Positions 8,921-17,702 of a stretch of DNA of 64,000 nucleotides are shown here, piece after piece. The notes beneath the pieces are model-generated. The model was given only the letters and a program-made list of their open reading frames with translations. It was not told the origin of the DNA and did not search any database. A program made the position numbers and the translations under genes. Numbering within the stretch: position 1 is the stretch's first letter; the number at the start of each line of letters is the position of its first letter. The stretch is from Gemmata massiliana (GTDB lineage: Bacteria; Planctomycetota; Planctomycetia; Gemmatales; Gemmataceae): the NCBI RefSeq assembly GCF_901538265.1, contig NZ_LR593886.1, positions 8,825,738 through 8,889,737 of the forward strand, written 5' to 3'.

Positions 8921-9388
8921 TCAACCGGCGTTCTCACCCCCGTCCCGTTTGTGCGCCCAGCGCAGCCACGCCCGCCAGAGGGTGTCCACGAGCGCCACGA
9001 GCTGGTGCGGGTCCACCGGTTTGACGAAGTGCAGATCGAACCCCCCGGCCTTAATCCGCTGACGGGCCTCATCGCCGCTCATCGCAGTCACCGCCACCAG
9101 CACGAGCGGGTTCCCGTCGGCCCGCTCGCGGAGCCGCCGCGCGAGCTCGTCCCCGTCCATTCCGGGCATGTTCAGATCGATGAGATACACACTGGGGCGG
9201 AAGGACGTTGCCTCCGCGAGCGCACTCGGGCCGTTATAGCAGGCGCGCGGCTCGAACCCGCAGATCCGGAGCAGGTCGACCGCTGAGTCGGCCGCGTCGG
9301 AGTTATCATCGACGTAGAGCACCCGCAACGGCGGGGCCTCCTCGAGTTGTGTGTTGTGACGGAACACAATAGCTACTTCCGGCAGCAA
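8921..9388 (-). CDS. single-domain response regulator (CheY-like)
   Basis: At most 155 residues from a TTG at 9388; a GTG at 9367 (start of VFRHNTQ) is an alternative. It is a complete receiver domain: acidic pair in LYVDDNSDAAD, phosphoacceptor Asp in YLIDLNMPGMDG, Thr in VAVTAMSGDEA, Lys in FVKPVDPHQL. There is no output domain. Stand-alone receivers usually pass phosphate between hybrid kinases or act by protein contact. No kinase is adjacent; the nearest kinase-like gene is at 17.7 kb. Divergent from the desaturase gene. Confidence 0.9.
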   Translation of the reverse strand: MLPEVAIVFRHNTQLEEAPPLRVLYVDDNSDAADSAVDLLRICGFEPRACYNGPSALAEATSFRPSVYLIDLNMPGMDGDELARRLRERADGNPLVLVAVTAMSGDEARQRIKAGGFDLHFVKPVDPHQLVALVDTLWRAWLRWAHKRDGGENAG

Positions 9389-9615
9389 GTGGCACGGGCG
9401 CGGGGACGCCCACCGCGGCCCGCGAGCACCGGTGACATTGGCAATTCATGTGCCGGTTCCAAAAGTTCCGATGCGCGATGGGCGGTTCGGGATGTGTTCC
9501 GGGGAGTGGCACGGTGACGCATTTGCTCGCGGTCGAAGAAACACTAGCACCGGCGCGAGACGTGCATGAGGCGGGCGCAGGTTGTTTATTGATTCGTGAT
9601 GAAGTGGGAGCCGCT

Positions 9616-10602
9616 GTGACGACTACTGACACATTATCCGACCGCACCGGGGCACCAGTGACGGTTTCGCCGTCGGTACGCGAAACCGTGTTCTCTTGGG
9701 CCGTCGTGCTTGCCGGAGTTACGATCCCGTTCCTGGGGCTCGTTGCCGGGGTCGCGGCCGCCGTGCGGTACGGGTGGTTCAGTGCGGTGGACCTGGTCCT
9801 GTTCCTGGGGATGTACGTGGCGACCATGCTCGGACTCACGGTGGGGTTCCACCGGCTGTTCACGCACCGCTCGTTCGAGGCCGCCGAGCCGGTTCAGTTC
9901 GCCCTCGGGGTTCTCGGGTCGATGACGTTTCAAGGGCCGCTCCTGGAGTGGGTCGGGCGGCACCGGATCCACCACCGGTTCAGCGACCGGTACGGGGACC
10001 CGCACTCGCCCCACGCCCCGCACCGGAGCGGCTTCTGGGGCCGCGTTCGGGCGTTCTGGCACGCCCACATCGGGTGGGCCCTACCGGCCGACCCACCGGA
10101 CCTGGACCGGTACGCACCGGACCTGCGCAAGAGTCGGATGCTGCGGCTCGTGAGCGATCTGTTCCTGGTGTGGGCGCTGCTCGGACTGGCGCTGCCCGCG
10201 GCGATCGGGTACGCGTTCGGTGGGTGGCCCGGGGCGCTCACCGGGTTCCTGTGGGGCGGACTGGTGCGGGTACTGGCCGGGCACCACCTGACGTGGTGCG
10301 TGAACTCGGTGTGCCACTTATGGGGGAGCCGGCCGTACCGCTCCAGCGACGAGAGCCGGAACAACGCGGTGATCGGGGTCCTGGCCCTGGGCGAGGGATG
10401 GCACAACAACCACCACGCGTTCCCGACCTCGGCCCGGCACGGGTTCGAGTGGTGGCAGGTCGACATCAGCTACTACCTGATCCGGGGGCTGGAGACGTTG
10501 GGACTCGCGTGGAAGGTGCGGACCCCGTCACCGGAGACACTAACCAAGAGTAACGTGGACGCGGCCGACGGCCCGTGTTCGGAAGGACGAGGAGCGGAGT
10601 AA
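9616..10602 (+). CDS. membrane fatty-acid desaturase (delta-9 type)
   Basis: 328 residues from GTG 9616; the open frame reaches ATG 9448, but the extra 56 residues do not look like desaturase sequence. The three histidine boxes of acyl-CoA/acyl-lipid desaturases are intact: HRLFTHR at residue 79, HRIHHR at 116 and HNNHH at 263, with four or so hydrophobic segments between them. These di-iron enzymes insert a double bond into membrane acyl chains with O2 and a reductant, often as a cold response. No ferredoxin or reductase gene is adjacent. Confidence 0.9.
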   Translation: MTTTDTLSDRTGAPVTVSPSVRETVFSWAVVLAGVTIPFLGLVAGVAAAVRYGWFSAVDLVLFLGMYVATMLGLTVGFHRLFTHRSFEAAEPVQFALGVLGSMTFQGPLLEWVGRHRIHHRFSDRYGDPHSPHAPHRSGFWGRVRAFWHAHIGWALPADPPDLDRYAPDLRKSRMLRLVSDLFLVWALLGLALPAAIGYAFGGWPGALTGFLWGGLVRVLAGHHLTWCVNSVCHLWGSRPYRSSDESRNNAVIGVLALGEGWHNNHHAFPTSARHGFEWWQVDISYYLIRGLETLGLAWKVRTPSPETLTKSNVDAADGPCSEGRGAE

Positions 10603-10661
10603 CCGCCGCCACCGAGCAGCAGAGGCGAGAGATCGACGACCAGGTTTCGGGCCTACGAGTC

Positions 10662-11213
10662 TTAGCAACCGGTGCCGCGGGCCGACCCGGTCGTTCGCCC
10701 TCCCCGGTGGTCGCGCCCGGGGCCTGGGGCGCCGTCGTCATCGGACGCCTTCTTCGCGACGAGGATCGGCGCGGGGGGAAGCAGGTCGAAGTTCAGCGGC
10801 CGCCCCGGGAACGTGCCTTCTCGCTCGCCTGTTAGCGCGACATCGACCGTGGCCACATACAAACGGACCCCGTGAACGATCGGGCCGGGGCCGGAACCGA
10901 ACCGCACGATCCGCAGCTGCCCCGTCGAGAACCCCGCGAACGGCCGGTCGTTCCAGCACCCCTGGACGCCGACCAGGAGCTCCTCGGCGTGCCCGATTTC
11001 GATGCGGTGGCACGGCCGCGTCTCGCCCGAACTGGCCGCGGATGGCAAGTGCGTTCCCGCCGCGAACGCCCCGCGCACGGCTTCCTCGAACGGGCGGAAG
11101 CGGAGCGCGGGCGCCGGCCCGACCGCGGGTGTTGCCGCTGTCAACCGGGTCCCGAGGCCGAACGGGAGTGCCAGCCCGATGGTGGCGAGAACGGAACGCC
11201 GGTCGTGAGCCAT
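10662..11213 (-). CDS. secreted hypothetical protein with Tat-like signal
   Basis: 183 residues from ATG 11213. The N-terminus MAHDRRSVLATIGLALPFGLG has a twin-arginine pair followed by a hydrophobic stretch and an A-rich cleavage region, so export is likely, perhaps by Tat. The mature part has strand-rich segments (LRIVRFGSGPGPIVHGVRLYV) and a disordered glycine/arginine tail. I do not recognise a family. It starts 80 bases beyond the catalase stop on the same strand, so the two could be co-transcribed. Confidence 0.65.
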   Translation of the reverse strand: MAHDRRSVLATIGLALPFGLGTRLTAATPAVGPAPALRFRPFEEAVRGAFAAGTHLPSAASSGETRPCHRIEIGHAEELLVGVQGCWNDRPFAGFSTGQLRIVRFGSGPGPIVHGVRLYVATVDVALTGEREGTFPGRPLNFDLLPPAPILVAKKASDDDGAPGPGRDHRGGRTTGSARGTGC

Positions 11214-11293
11214 TGCAGTTACCCCCACGAAAACGCGAAGAGGTGCGAAGTGGGGCCGGAGCCGCGTCTGGCCCCGGCCCGAAGGAGGTCGGG

Positions 11294-13378
11294 TTACCGT
11301 TCCGCGGCGGCGCGGTCCCAGAACCGGAGCTTGCGGCACGCCGCGACGAACGTGTCGCAGTCGCCCGCCTTGTTCAGGGGCACGAACCCCTCGTCGCGCG
11401 CGACGCCGGCCTTCTCGAACAGCGCGGTGGCGCCCGCCGAGTAGCCCACGAATTTCCGGTGCGCGACCGCGTCGGCGATGAAGTCCCGGGCCGCCGGCAG
11501 ATGGGCCAGGGCCGTCACCCCGTCCTTGGACGGCAGGATCGCGACGGCGTCGAACAGTACCGACGGCCCGCCCTCGAGTTTCTCGTCCGCGTCGTGCCAC
11601 GCCCCGGCCGAGTCCTTCACCCCGCCCACCTCCGGCGCGACCAGTTTGAGTGTCGCCCCTTCGGCCTTCAGAGCCTTACGGAGCCCCGCCAGCACGTCGG
11701 CGTCGACGCCGTCGGTCACCAGCGCGCCGACTGTCCGCCCGGTGAAGCTCTTGGGCGGGTTCTTGACGATGCTCAATTTGTCGGACGGCTTGAGATCCTG
11801 GCGCGTCGGCTTCGCGGCCGGCATCGGCTTGGGCGCCTCCTTCAGCCGCAGCCCCTTGGCCACCGCGTCGGCGAGTCCGGCGTCGATGTTCAGGAGGTGC
11901 GACACCATCCGGGCGCGGATGTCCACCCGACTCACCTTACTCAGCTCGAACACAAGCGCGTTCTGAATGTGCCGCTGCTCGATCGCCGTCTGGCTGACGT
12001 AAAACTGCCGCGCCTGGCTATAGTGGTCCGAAAACGTCTCCGACCGCTGTCGCACCTTCGGCCCCTCGACCGGTGCGGGGAAGCTGGTGTAACCGGCTGC
12101 AGGCGACTCGCGGGGCCCCGGCTCCTCCCGCGGGCTCTTTCCGTCCCACGAGTTCGGCTCGTAGTTCACCCGCCCCTTGGGGTTGCGCATCGCCATGTGC
12201 CCGTCCTGCTGGAAGTTCATCACCGGGCACTTCGGGGCGTTGATCGGGATGTGCGTGAAGTTCGGACCGCCGAGGCGCTTCAGTTGTGTGTCCAGGTACG
12301 AGAAGTTCCGCCCCTGGAGCAGCGGGTCGTTGGTGAAGTCGATCCCGGGCACCACGTTCTGCGTGCAGAACGCGACCTGCTCCGTTTCCGCAAAAAAGTT
12401 GTCCACGTTGCGGTCGAGTACCAGCCGCCCGACGACCTGCACCGGGACGTCTTCCTCGGGGACGATCTTGGTCGGGTCGAGGACGTCGAACGCGAACTTG
12501 TCCGCGAACGCGTCGTCGAACAACTGCACCCCGAGTTCCCACTCCGGGAACTCGCCCTTCTCGATGGCGCTCCACAGGTCGCGGCGGTGGAAGTCCGGGT
12601 CGGCCCCGTTGATCTTCACCGCCTCGTTCCACACCACCGACTGGAGGCCCAGCTTCGGCTTCCAGTGGAACTTGACGAAGGTGGACTTCCCCTCGGCGCT
12701 GACGAGCCGGAACGTGTGGACCCCGAACCCCTCCATGAACCTAAACGACCGCGGAATCGCACGATCCGAGTACACCCACATGACCATGTGCATGGATTCG
12801 GGTGTGAGGGAGATGAAGTCCCAGGCGTTGTCGTGGGCCGTGGCGGCCTGCGGGAACCCGCGGTCCGGCTCGTCTTTGAAGGCGTGGACCATGTCCGGGA
12901 ACTTCATCGGATCCTGGATGAAGAACACCGGGATGTTGTTGCCGACGAGATCCCAGTTGCCCTCCTTCGTGTAGAACTTGGTGGCGAACCCGCGCACGTC
13001 GCGGGCCAAGTCGGCCGAGCCCTTGTTCCCGGCGACCGTCGAGAACCGGACGAACGTGGGCGTCTTTTCGCCCTTCTTGAACACCGCGGCCCGGCTCACC
13101 TTTTCCAGCGCGCCGTTACTCTCGAAGTACCCGTGCGCGCCGTACCCGCGGGCGTGGACGACGCGCTCCGGGATGCGCTCGTGGTCGAAGTGGAAGATCT
13201 TCTCGCGGAAGTGGAAGTCCTCGAGTAGAGCCGGCCCGCGCGGCCCGGCGCGAAGTGTGTTCTGGTCGTCGGAGACGGGCACGCCCTGTTGGGTAGTTAA
13301 GACCGGGATGTCGCCCCCCGCGGTCTGGTGCGTTTCACCACCTCTACTCTCGACCGGAGTGGCCTTCGGTTGGGTCAT
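11294..13378 (-). CDS. katE: large-subunit catalase (KatE/HPII type)
   Basis: 694 residues from ATG 13378 ([13 protein letters not shown]). The open frame continues upstream to 13837, but that part is unrelated sequence. Catalase core features: distal His in [13 protein letters not shown], the heme-side [16 protein letters not shown] block, and the proximal Tyr in [13 protein letters not shown]. After about residue 540 there is a DJ-1/PfpI-like C-terminal domain ([16 protein letters not shown] to [15 protein letters not shown]). This is the architecture of clade 2, HPII-type catalases, which decompose H2O2 in the cytoplasm and are usually stationary-phase or stress induced. Confidence 0.95.
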   Translation of the reverse strand: MTQPKATPVESRGGETHQTAGGDIPVLTTQQGVPVSDDQNTLRAGPRGPALLEDFHFREKIFHFDHERIPERVVHARGYGAHGYFESNGALEKVSRAAVFKKGEKTPTFVRFSTVAGNKGSADLARDVRGFATKFYTKEGNWDLVGNNIPVFFIQDPMKFPDMVHAFKDEPDRGFPQAATAHDNAWDFISLTPESMHMVMWVYSDRAIPRSFRFMEGFGVHTFRLVSAEGKSTFVKFHWKPKLGLQSVVWNEAVKINGADPDFHRRDLWSAIEKGEFPEWELGVQLFDDAFADKFAFDVLDPTKIVPEEDVPVQVVGRLVLDRNVDNFFAETEQVAFCTQNVVPGIDFTNDPLLQGRNFSYLDTQLKRLGGPNFTHIPINAPKCPVMNFQQDGHMAMRNPKGRVNYEPNSWDGKSPREEPGPRESPAAGYTSFPAPVEGPKVRQRSETFSDHYSQARQFYVSQTAIEQRHIQNALVFELSKVSRVDIRARMVSHLLNIDAGLADAVAKGLRLKEAPKPMPAAKPTRQDLKPSDKLSIVKNPPKSFTGRTVGALVTDGVDADVLAGLRKALKAEGATLKLVAPEVGGVKDSAGAWHDADEKLEGGPSVLFDAVAILPSKDGVTALAHLPAARDFIADAVAHRKFVGYSAGATALFEKAGVARDEGFVPLNKAGDCDTFVAACRKLRFWDRAAAER

Positions 13379-13592
13379 ATCGGCAATCCTGCTGGAATGT
13401 CGGTGCGGGTCGGGAATCGGGTGGCGAAAAGGTTGCAAATTGCGCTCCCAGTGACCGACCGGCCGTGTCAGGATTTTGAGCAGGAGACAATCGAGTTCGA
13501 GATTGGGGGGCGCGGGTGCTTGAAGGTGGGACGTGGTTGACTGTGGGTCCGTAGCGAACCGGTTCGGCGCGCGGCACCGAACCGGTAAATGC

Positions 13593-13883
13593 TCAGGAGG
13601 CGTGGACGCGATCGGATCCGGCGACCTTGACGATCTTGTTGTACACCCCGAGGAGCATGAACGGGGCGACCCACTGGCCCACGAACTGAGCGTCCTCTTT
13701 GCGGTTGAGTACGTGCAGGGTGAGCGACCCGACGATCGAGGCCCCGGCCGCCCACAGGAACCAATCGGACGGCACTTGCGCGGTGTAGTTCTCGATGTTG
13801 CGGGCCACGGCACCCTCGGAGTGCTTCTCGGCCTCACTGTTCTGAGTACGGCCGCTCTGATTGCTTAGCGTTGCGGTTGCCAT
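13593..13883 (-). CDS. small membrane protein, hypothetical
   Basis: 96 residues from ATG 13883. The N-terminal 40 residues are polar, followed by two hydrophobic helices (about 44-60, [19 protein letters not shown], and 68-82, [19 protein letters not shown]). The spacing suggests a small inner-membrane protein with both helices inserted. Similar short proteins sit near stress genes in several bacteria, but I cannot name a family. It is 215 bases upstream of katE on the same strand. Confidence 0.7.
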   Translation of the reverse strand: MATATLSNQSGRTQNSEAEKHSEGAVARNIENYTAQVPSDWFLWAAGASIVGSLTLHVLNRKEDAQFVGQWVAPFMLLGVYNKIVKVAGSDRVHAS

Positions 13884-14349
13884 TATGTTCCTCGGAATTG
13901 CATATTAGAAGGGCGAGACGGGCGGGGCACAGTTGATTGCAATCCCGGTGCCGAGGGTTTACTTCGCCAATGTACCGGCCAGCACCCGGCAACCTATTCG
14001 TCTGCTTCCTTCTCGCAGTTGTGGCCCGCTGATGTTTGCGTTCGTCGAGCACAATCAAGACCAGGGCACCGCGAACACAGTGGCAGGTCCGACGTGTTCG
14101 CGCGGGCACAAGCGCTCGAAAGAAGAGGAGCCGGCAGCACGTGCTGCCGGCTCTTTTGATGGGTGCTTGAGGTGCCGGGAGGTATGTGAAGCGGGCCGGA
14201 AAACCCGTGCCCGACTTGGTTTTCAAGGGCACTAATCAGGTTGCACGCCACGTGCCAACCGCCGACCAATCTCACTCCCCCGCGGCACCGCGGTTGCTCC
14301 ACTGGGCCCGCCCATTCTCTCCAGCGACACACGTGATACGGAGAACGAC
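13884..14349. other. 466-nt intergenic region with a strong hairpin
   Basis: No supported gene is visible. The one clear structure is a terminator-like hairpin at 14128-14157. Bases 14320-14349 probably carry the ribosome-binding region of the next small gene (GGAG at 14340-14343). Confidence 0.5.
14128..14157 (+). terminator. rho-independent terminator without an obvious gene upstream
   Basis: GAGCCGGCAGCAC (14128-14140) pairs perfectly with 14141-14153 and is followed by TTTT. The stem is very stable. No plus-strand gene ends nearby, so it could end a small RNA transcribed from within 13.9-14.1 kb or a read-through transcript. Confidence 0.7.
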
Positions 14350-14529
14350 ATGGCGGACCAAAAGAATCGCGGTGGACAGAAACAAGGTAACCAGAACCCT
14401 CAGCAGTCCGAGCAGGCCCAGGGCACGGCTACCCAAGGGGCGGCGGAACGGTCGGACCCGGACAAGCGGCGGGACCAGCAGAGTAACCCGGACGACGCGA
14501 GCCGCCAGCCGACCGATCGGACGCGGTGA
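14350..14529 (+). CDS. small hydrophilic stress-type protein (59 aa)
   Basis: ATG 14350 follows a GGAG at a spacing of 6 bases. The 59 residues are almost wholly polar: G, Q, N, D, R, with NRGGQKQGNQNPQQ near the start and no hydrophobic core. Such short disordered glycine/glutamine-rich proteins resemble the KGG-type stress-induced proteins, but the repeat motif is not canonical, so the family is unassigned. The neighbours (catalase upstream, Crp/Fnr regulator downstream) favour a stress role. Confidence 0.6.
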   Translation: MADQKNRGGQKQGNQNPQQSEQAQGTATQGAAERSDPDKRRDQQSNPDDASRQPTDRTR

Positions 14530-14760
14530 CCGCCGTTCGCGCGGGAAGGGCACACGGGAGCGTGAGTTCGCTTTACGCGAGCCCTCCGCGCCCCAACCTT
14601 CAAATCCCATGACTTCCCTTGCGCGCGAGTCGCGTCTCGTCGCGCAAGTAATCGGGCGCGACCCGGAGATGAGCGGACTGTCGCCGAATTGGGTAGCTCG
14701 GCCCGGTGCTCACGTCCGGGAGCGCCGCCCACTCGCCCACTACTGACGCGCGAGAACACT

Positions 14761-15450
14761 ATGTCTGCTAGGCCGCAAGAAAATCGTCTCCTCGCCTCAT
14801 TACTCCCCGCCGATCGGGCCCGCCTGCTCGCCCGCACGACCGAGGTGACGTTCGGCCACAGGGACGTCGTGTACAGCGCCGGCGGGGCGATGGAGTACAC
14901 GTACTTCCCCCGGGCGGGGGTACTGTCGGCGGTCGTACTGATGGAGGACGGGGCCGGGGCCGAGGTAGCCGGGATCGGGCCCGAGGGCGTGGCCGGGGTG
15001 TCGACCGCCCTCGGCGCGGATCGCTCGAACGAGCTGGTGCTCTGCCAGGTGGCCCCGTGCCCGTGTCACCGGATGTCCGCCGCCGAGTTCGCGGCCGAAG
15101 TGGCCAAGGGCGGCGCGGTGCGGGACGCGGTGCACCGGTACGTGCGGGCGGCGCTGACCGTGTCCGCCCGGCAGACGGCGTGCAACTGCCTGCACCCGGC
15201 CGACGAGCGCTGTGCCCGGTGGCTGCTCCAGTGCCACGACCGGGCCGCGGCCGACGAGTTCCCCCTCACCCACGAGTTCCTGTCACAAATGCTCGGGGTC
15301 CGCCGGGCAACGGTCACGGTGGTCGCCGGCACCCTACAGACGGCCGGGCTCATCACGTACAAGAACGGTGTCGTCCGGGTCCGCGACCGCGGGGGGCTCG
15401 AGGGCGCCGCGTGCGAGTGCTACGCCGCGATCCGCAACGCTTTCGCGTAA
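14761..15450 (+). CDS. Crp/Fnr-family transcription regulator
   Basis: 229 residues from ATG 14761. Residues about 15-130 form a cyclic-nucleotide-binding-like beta barrel (GHRDVVYSAGGAMEYTYFPRAGVLSAV). Residues 150-225 form a Crp-type helix-turn-helix (FPLTHEFLSQMLGVRRATVTVVAGTL). The sensor domain lacks a clear cAMP-binding R-x-A-T signature, so the ligand is unknown. Similar CRP-like regulators are plentiful in Gemmata relatives. It is followed by a hairpin at 15470-15489. Confidence 0.88.
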   Translation: MSARPQENRLLASLLPADRARLLARTTEVTFGHRDVVYSAGGAMEYTYFPRAGVLSAVVLMEDGAGAEVAGIGPEGVAGVSTALGADRSNELVLCQVAPCPCHRMSAAEFAAEVAKGGAVRDAVHRYVRAALTVSARQTACNCLHPADERCARWLLQCHDRAAADEFPLTHEFLSQMLGVRRATVTVVAGTLQTAGLITYKNGVVRVRDRGGLEGAACECYAAIRNAFA

Positions 15451-15469
15451 AAATCGAAAAAGGACGGGC

Positions 15470-15489
15470 GCGGTACGGTTCCGTACCGC
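15470..15489 (+). terminator. possible terminator after Crp/Fnr gene
   Basis: A 9-bp stem (GCGGTACGG paired with CCGTACCGC) with a TT loop ends 39 bases after the stop codon. It is followed by C-rich sequence rather than a T-tract, so it is at best a weak intrinsic terminator. Confidence 0.4.
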
Positions 15490-15610
15490 CCCCCTCGTCC
15501 ACCCACCATACCGTTGAGTCGCCGGCTCGGTTCCTTCGCTCTTTTGAGACGCCCGGACTTAAACGACTCACGGACGGGGTGAATTGGCCCGCGCCCCGGT
15601 GGACGGCATT

Positions 15611-16306
15611 ATGACGAGCGCCCCCGGAAATGTGACCCGTGTCTTAGTGGCCGATCCCCATGCGGTCGCCCGGGAGGGGCTGAAAGCCATCCTCGGTTCC
15701 CGGGCCGACTCGGCCGTTGTCGGTGAGGCGGCGGACGGACCGGGCGCTCTGGTCCGCGCCGGCGAACTGAGCCCGGACGTTGTGGTGATGGAGGCGGACC
15801 TTCCGGGCCTCGACGCCGCGCAGGTGATGACCCGCTTACGCGAACTACCTTTGGTTCCAAAAGTACTGGTGTTTACCGCGTGCGAATATCCGGAGGTGGT
15901 ACGGTTACTCTGGACCGAGGGGGCAAGCGGGTACGCGCTGAAGACGTCACCGACCGAGCAACTCGTTCAAGCCGTCCGCACCGTCGCGGGCGGCGGAAGG
16001 TACCTGGACCCTGGGGTCAGCGGGGACGGTCTAATCGGCAAAGCGGACGGGGCCACCGACCCGGCCGCCGAGTTGAGCGCGCGGGAAACGCAAGTGGTGC
16101 GATTGATCGCGCTGGGGTACAGCAACAAGGAGATCGCCGTTCGGCTCAAATTGTCCGTGAAAACGGTCGAGACGTACAAGACGCGAGCGCTGGAGAAGTT
16201 GCATTTTCGGAGCCGGGTGGACATTGTTCGGTACGCGACCCGGTACGGCTGGCTAACCAGAGGCGCCCCGGGCCCGCCCCTCGCGGACCAGGAAACTCCG
16301 TTTTGA
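15611..16306 (+). CDS. NarL/LuxR-type response regulator with altered phosphosite
   Basis: 231 residues from ATG 15611; a TTG at 15584 is less likely. The receiver domain covers residues about 8-125 and a LuxR-type helix-turn-helix about 158-215 (ELSARETQVVRLIALGYSNKEIAVRL). In the receiver, the usual phosphoacceptor Asp is Glu (VVVMEADLPGLD) and the second acid of the N-terminal pair is Pro (VADPHA), while the Thr (FTACEY) and Lys (YALKTS) sites remain. It may therefore be constitutively active or respond by other means. No kinase is adjacent. Confidence 0.88.
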   Translation: MTSAPGNVTRVLVADPHAVAREGLKAILGSRADSAVVGEAADGPGALVRAGELSPDVVVMEADLPGLDAAQVMTRLRELPLVPKVLVFTACEYPEVVRLLWTEGASGYALKTSPTEQLVQAVRTVAGGGRYLDPGVSGDGLIGKADGATDPAAELSARETQVVRLIALGYSNKEIAVRLKLSVKTVETYKTRALEKLHFRSRVDIVRYATRYGWLTRGAPGPPLADQETPF

Positions 16307-16465
16307 CGCTCCGGGAACCGGCGTGCGCGGCCCGTAACCGTGTCGGGTTTTGCCCAGGGGAAGCGTCGGGGAGTTGTGTGAGCCTTACGGGGGCGCACGC
16401 GCGGGCGCAGGGATTGCTACATCTCTCGCGGTCCCGGCCGTAATTCTTCCCCTGGAGCTCTCCCG

Positions 16466-17131
16466 ATGCGCGTTCCGTTCGTACCTATTCTCCCCTGTCT
16501 CTTCTTCCTGACCGCCGCCCTCTCCGCACAGCCACCGGCCCGCCCGGGCGCCGCGCCGGTCACACCGGCCTACACCTACCCGGCCCCGCTGTACCGGATG
16601 AACGACGTCGGCAAATCACTTAACCTGACCGCGGAGCAGGTCGCCAACCTGAACAAGTTGACCGACGCGACCCAGGCCCGCTACCGCGACGACTACGCCA
16701 AACTCGGCGCCCTCAACGACACCGAGCGGTTCACCCGAACACAGGAACTGAACCAAAAATACTATGCGGACTGGAACAAGGGCGCGCGAGACGTGTTCAA
16801 TGACACCCAGCGGGCCCGGTACCAGCAGGTCAACTACCAGTACGGCGGGTTCAACACCTTCTACGACCCGGACGTGCAGAAGCAGCTCAACCTGACGGCC
16901 GAGCAGCAGCGGAACCTGCGGACCCAATACGACTGGAGCAACCAGCAACTGGCGGAGATCAACCGGGCGGGCGCGGCCGACGCCACAAAGGGGGCGCGGA
17001 TGTACCGCGACTACTGGACCGCGCGGCAAGAGCGGATCAACAAGTACCTGACCACGGAACAGCAGAAGGCGTGGAACCAGATGATCGGCGACCCGTACAC
17101 GTTCCAGCCCGACTTTACCCCGCGGCGCTAG
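16466..17131 (+). CDS. secreted Spy/CpxP-like repeat protein, hypothetical
   Basis: 221 residues from ATG 16466, with a clear signal peptide (MRVPFVPILPCLFFLTAALSA, cleavage near residue 21-23). Two copies of the signature SLNLTAEQ / QLNLTAEQQ (residues about 51 and 139) head two helical repeats rich in Q, R and Y. This is the pattern of periplasmic LTxxQ-type helical proteins such as Spy and CpxP, which act in envelope stress. Assignment is by motif only. No partner gene is adjacent. Confidence 0.72.
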   Translation: MRVPFVPILPCLFFLTAALSAQPPARPGAAPVTPAYTYPAPLYRMNDVGKSLNLTAEQVANLNKLTDATQARYRDDYAKLGALNDTERFTRTQELNQKYYADWNKGARDVFNDTQRARYQQVNYQYGGFNTFYDPDVQKQLNLTAEQQRNLRTQYDWSNQQLAEINRAGAADATKGARMYRDYWTARQERINKYLTTEQQKAWNQMIGDPYTFQPDFTPRR

Positions 17132-17162
17132 GGCCGAACATGGGGCCGATCGCCCGCCCCGG

Positions 17163-17480
17163 TCACCTGTTACTCTCGGGTTCCACTCCCGGGATCTTCT
17201 TCGCGACCCCGGCGACCACATCCATCTTCTTGTTCGCGTCGGCCAGCCCGTGCCCTCGATCCGCTTGCCGGTCGCGCCGAGAGCGCAGGACACGGACTAC
17301 ACCGTCTTGTTCATCTCGGTGGCGGTCGCATCAACGTGGACCACGGTCCCGGTCACGGTCTCGACCTCACCCCGAACGCCCCTGATGCGAGCGACTTCTC
17401 GATCCGCGCGACCCGCGGGTTGGTTTCTGTGAGCTATGCGTCGATCTCGGCGTTGCCGACTTCCACTTGGCACACGCGAG
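17163..17480 (-). pseudogene. decayed small gene (frameshifts and stops)
   Basis: On the minus strand, coding-like pieces appear in successive frames: TETNPRVARIEKSLA, then GEVETVTGTVVHVDATATEM, then KRIEGTG, and finally ADANKKMDVVAGVAKKIPGV ending at a stop at 17163. Pieced together they resemble a short secreted beta-strand protein, but no single frame is open. The boundaries are approximate and the family is not certain. The rest of 17132-17702 shows no other gene. Confidence 0.5.
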
Positions 17481-17702
17481 CGACTCGTCAGCGTGGTCGA
17501 GCCGCGAGGTAACGGAGCGAGCGCGGCTTCCTTAGTGTTCTGCCGCCCGGCGACAAACAAGGAGAGCGTGCCGAGCAGTAGACGCGACATCACGCGCCCC
17601 GTTGAGCAGGCAAGGTTACAAGTACCGGACGATCGGGGGCGCCGGATGAGGCGATTCGACCGACGAGGGGAGCCCGAGACGCGGCTTTCGGGAATTTCGG
17701 AT

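Noticed and set aside
11042-13228. 728-residue plus-strand frame opposite the catalase
   Set aside because: Shadow of katE; no recognisable domain and arginine-heavy composition.
13933-14235. 100-residue plus-strand frame across the orphan terminator
   Set aside because: It reads straight through a strong hairpin and has no motif or ribosome-binding site.
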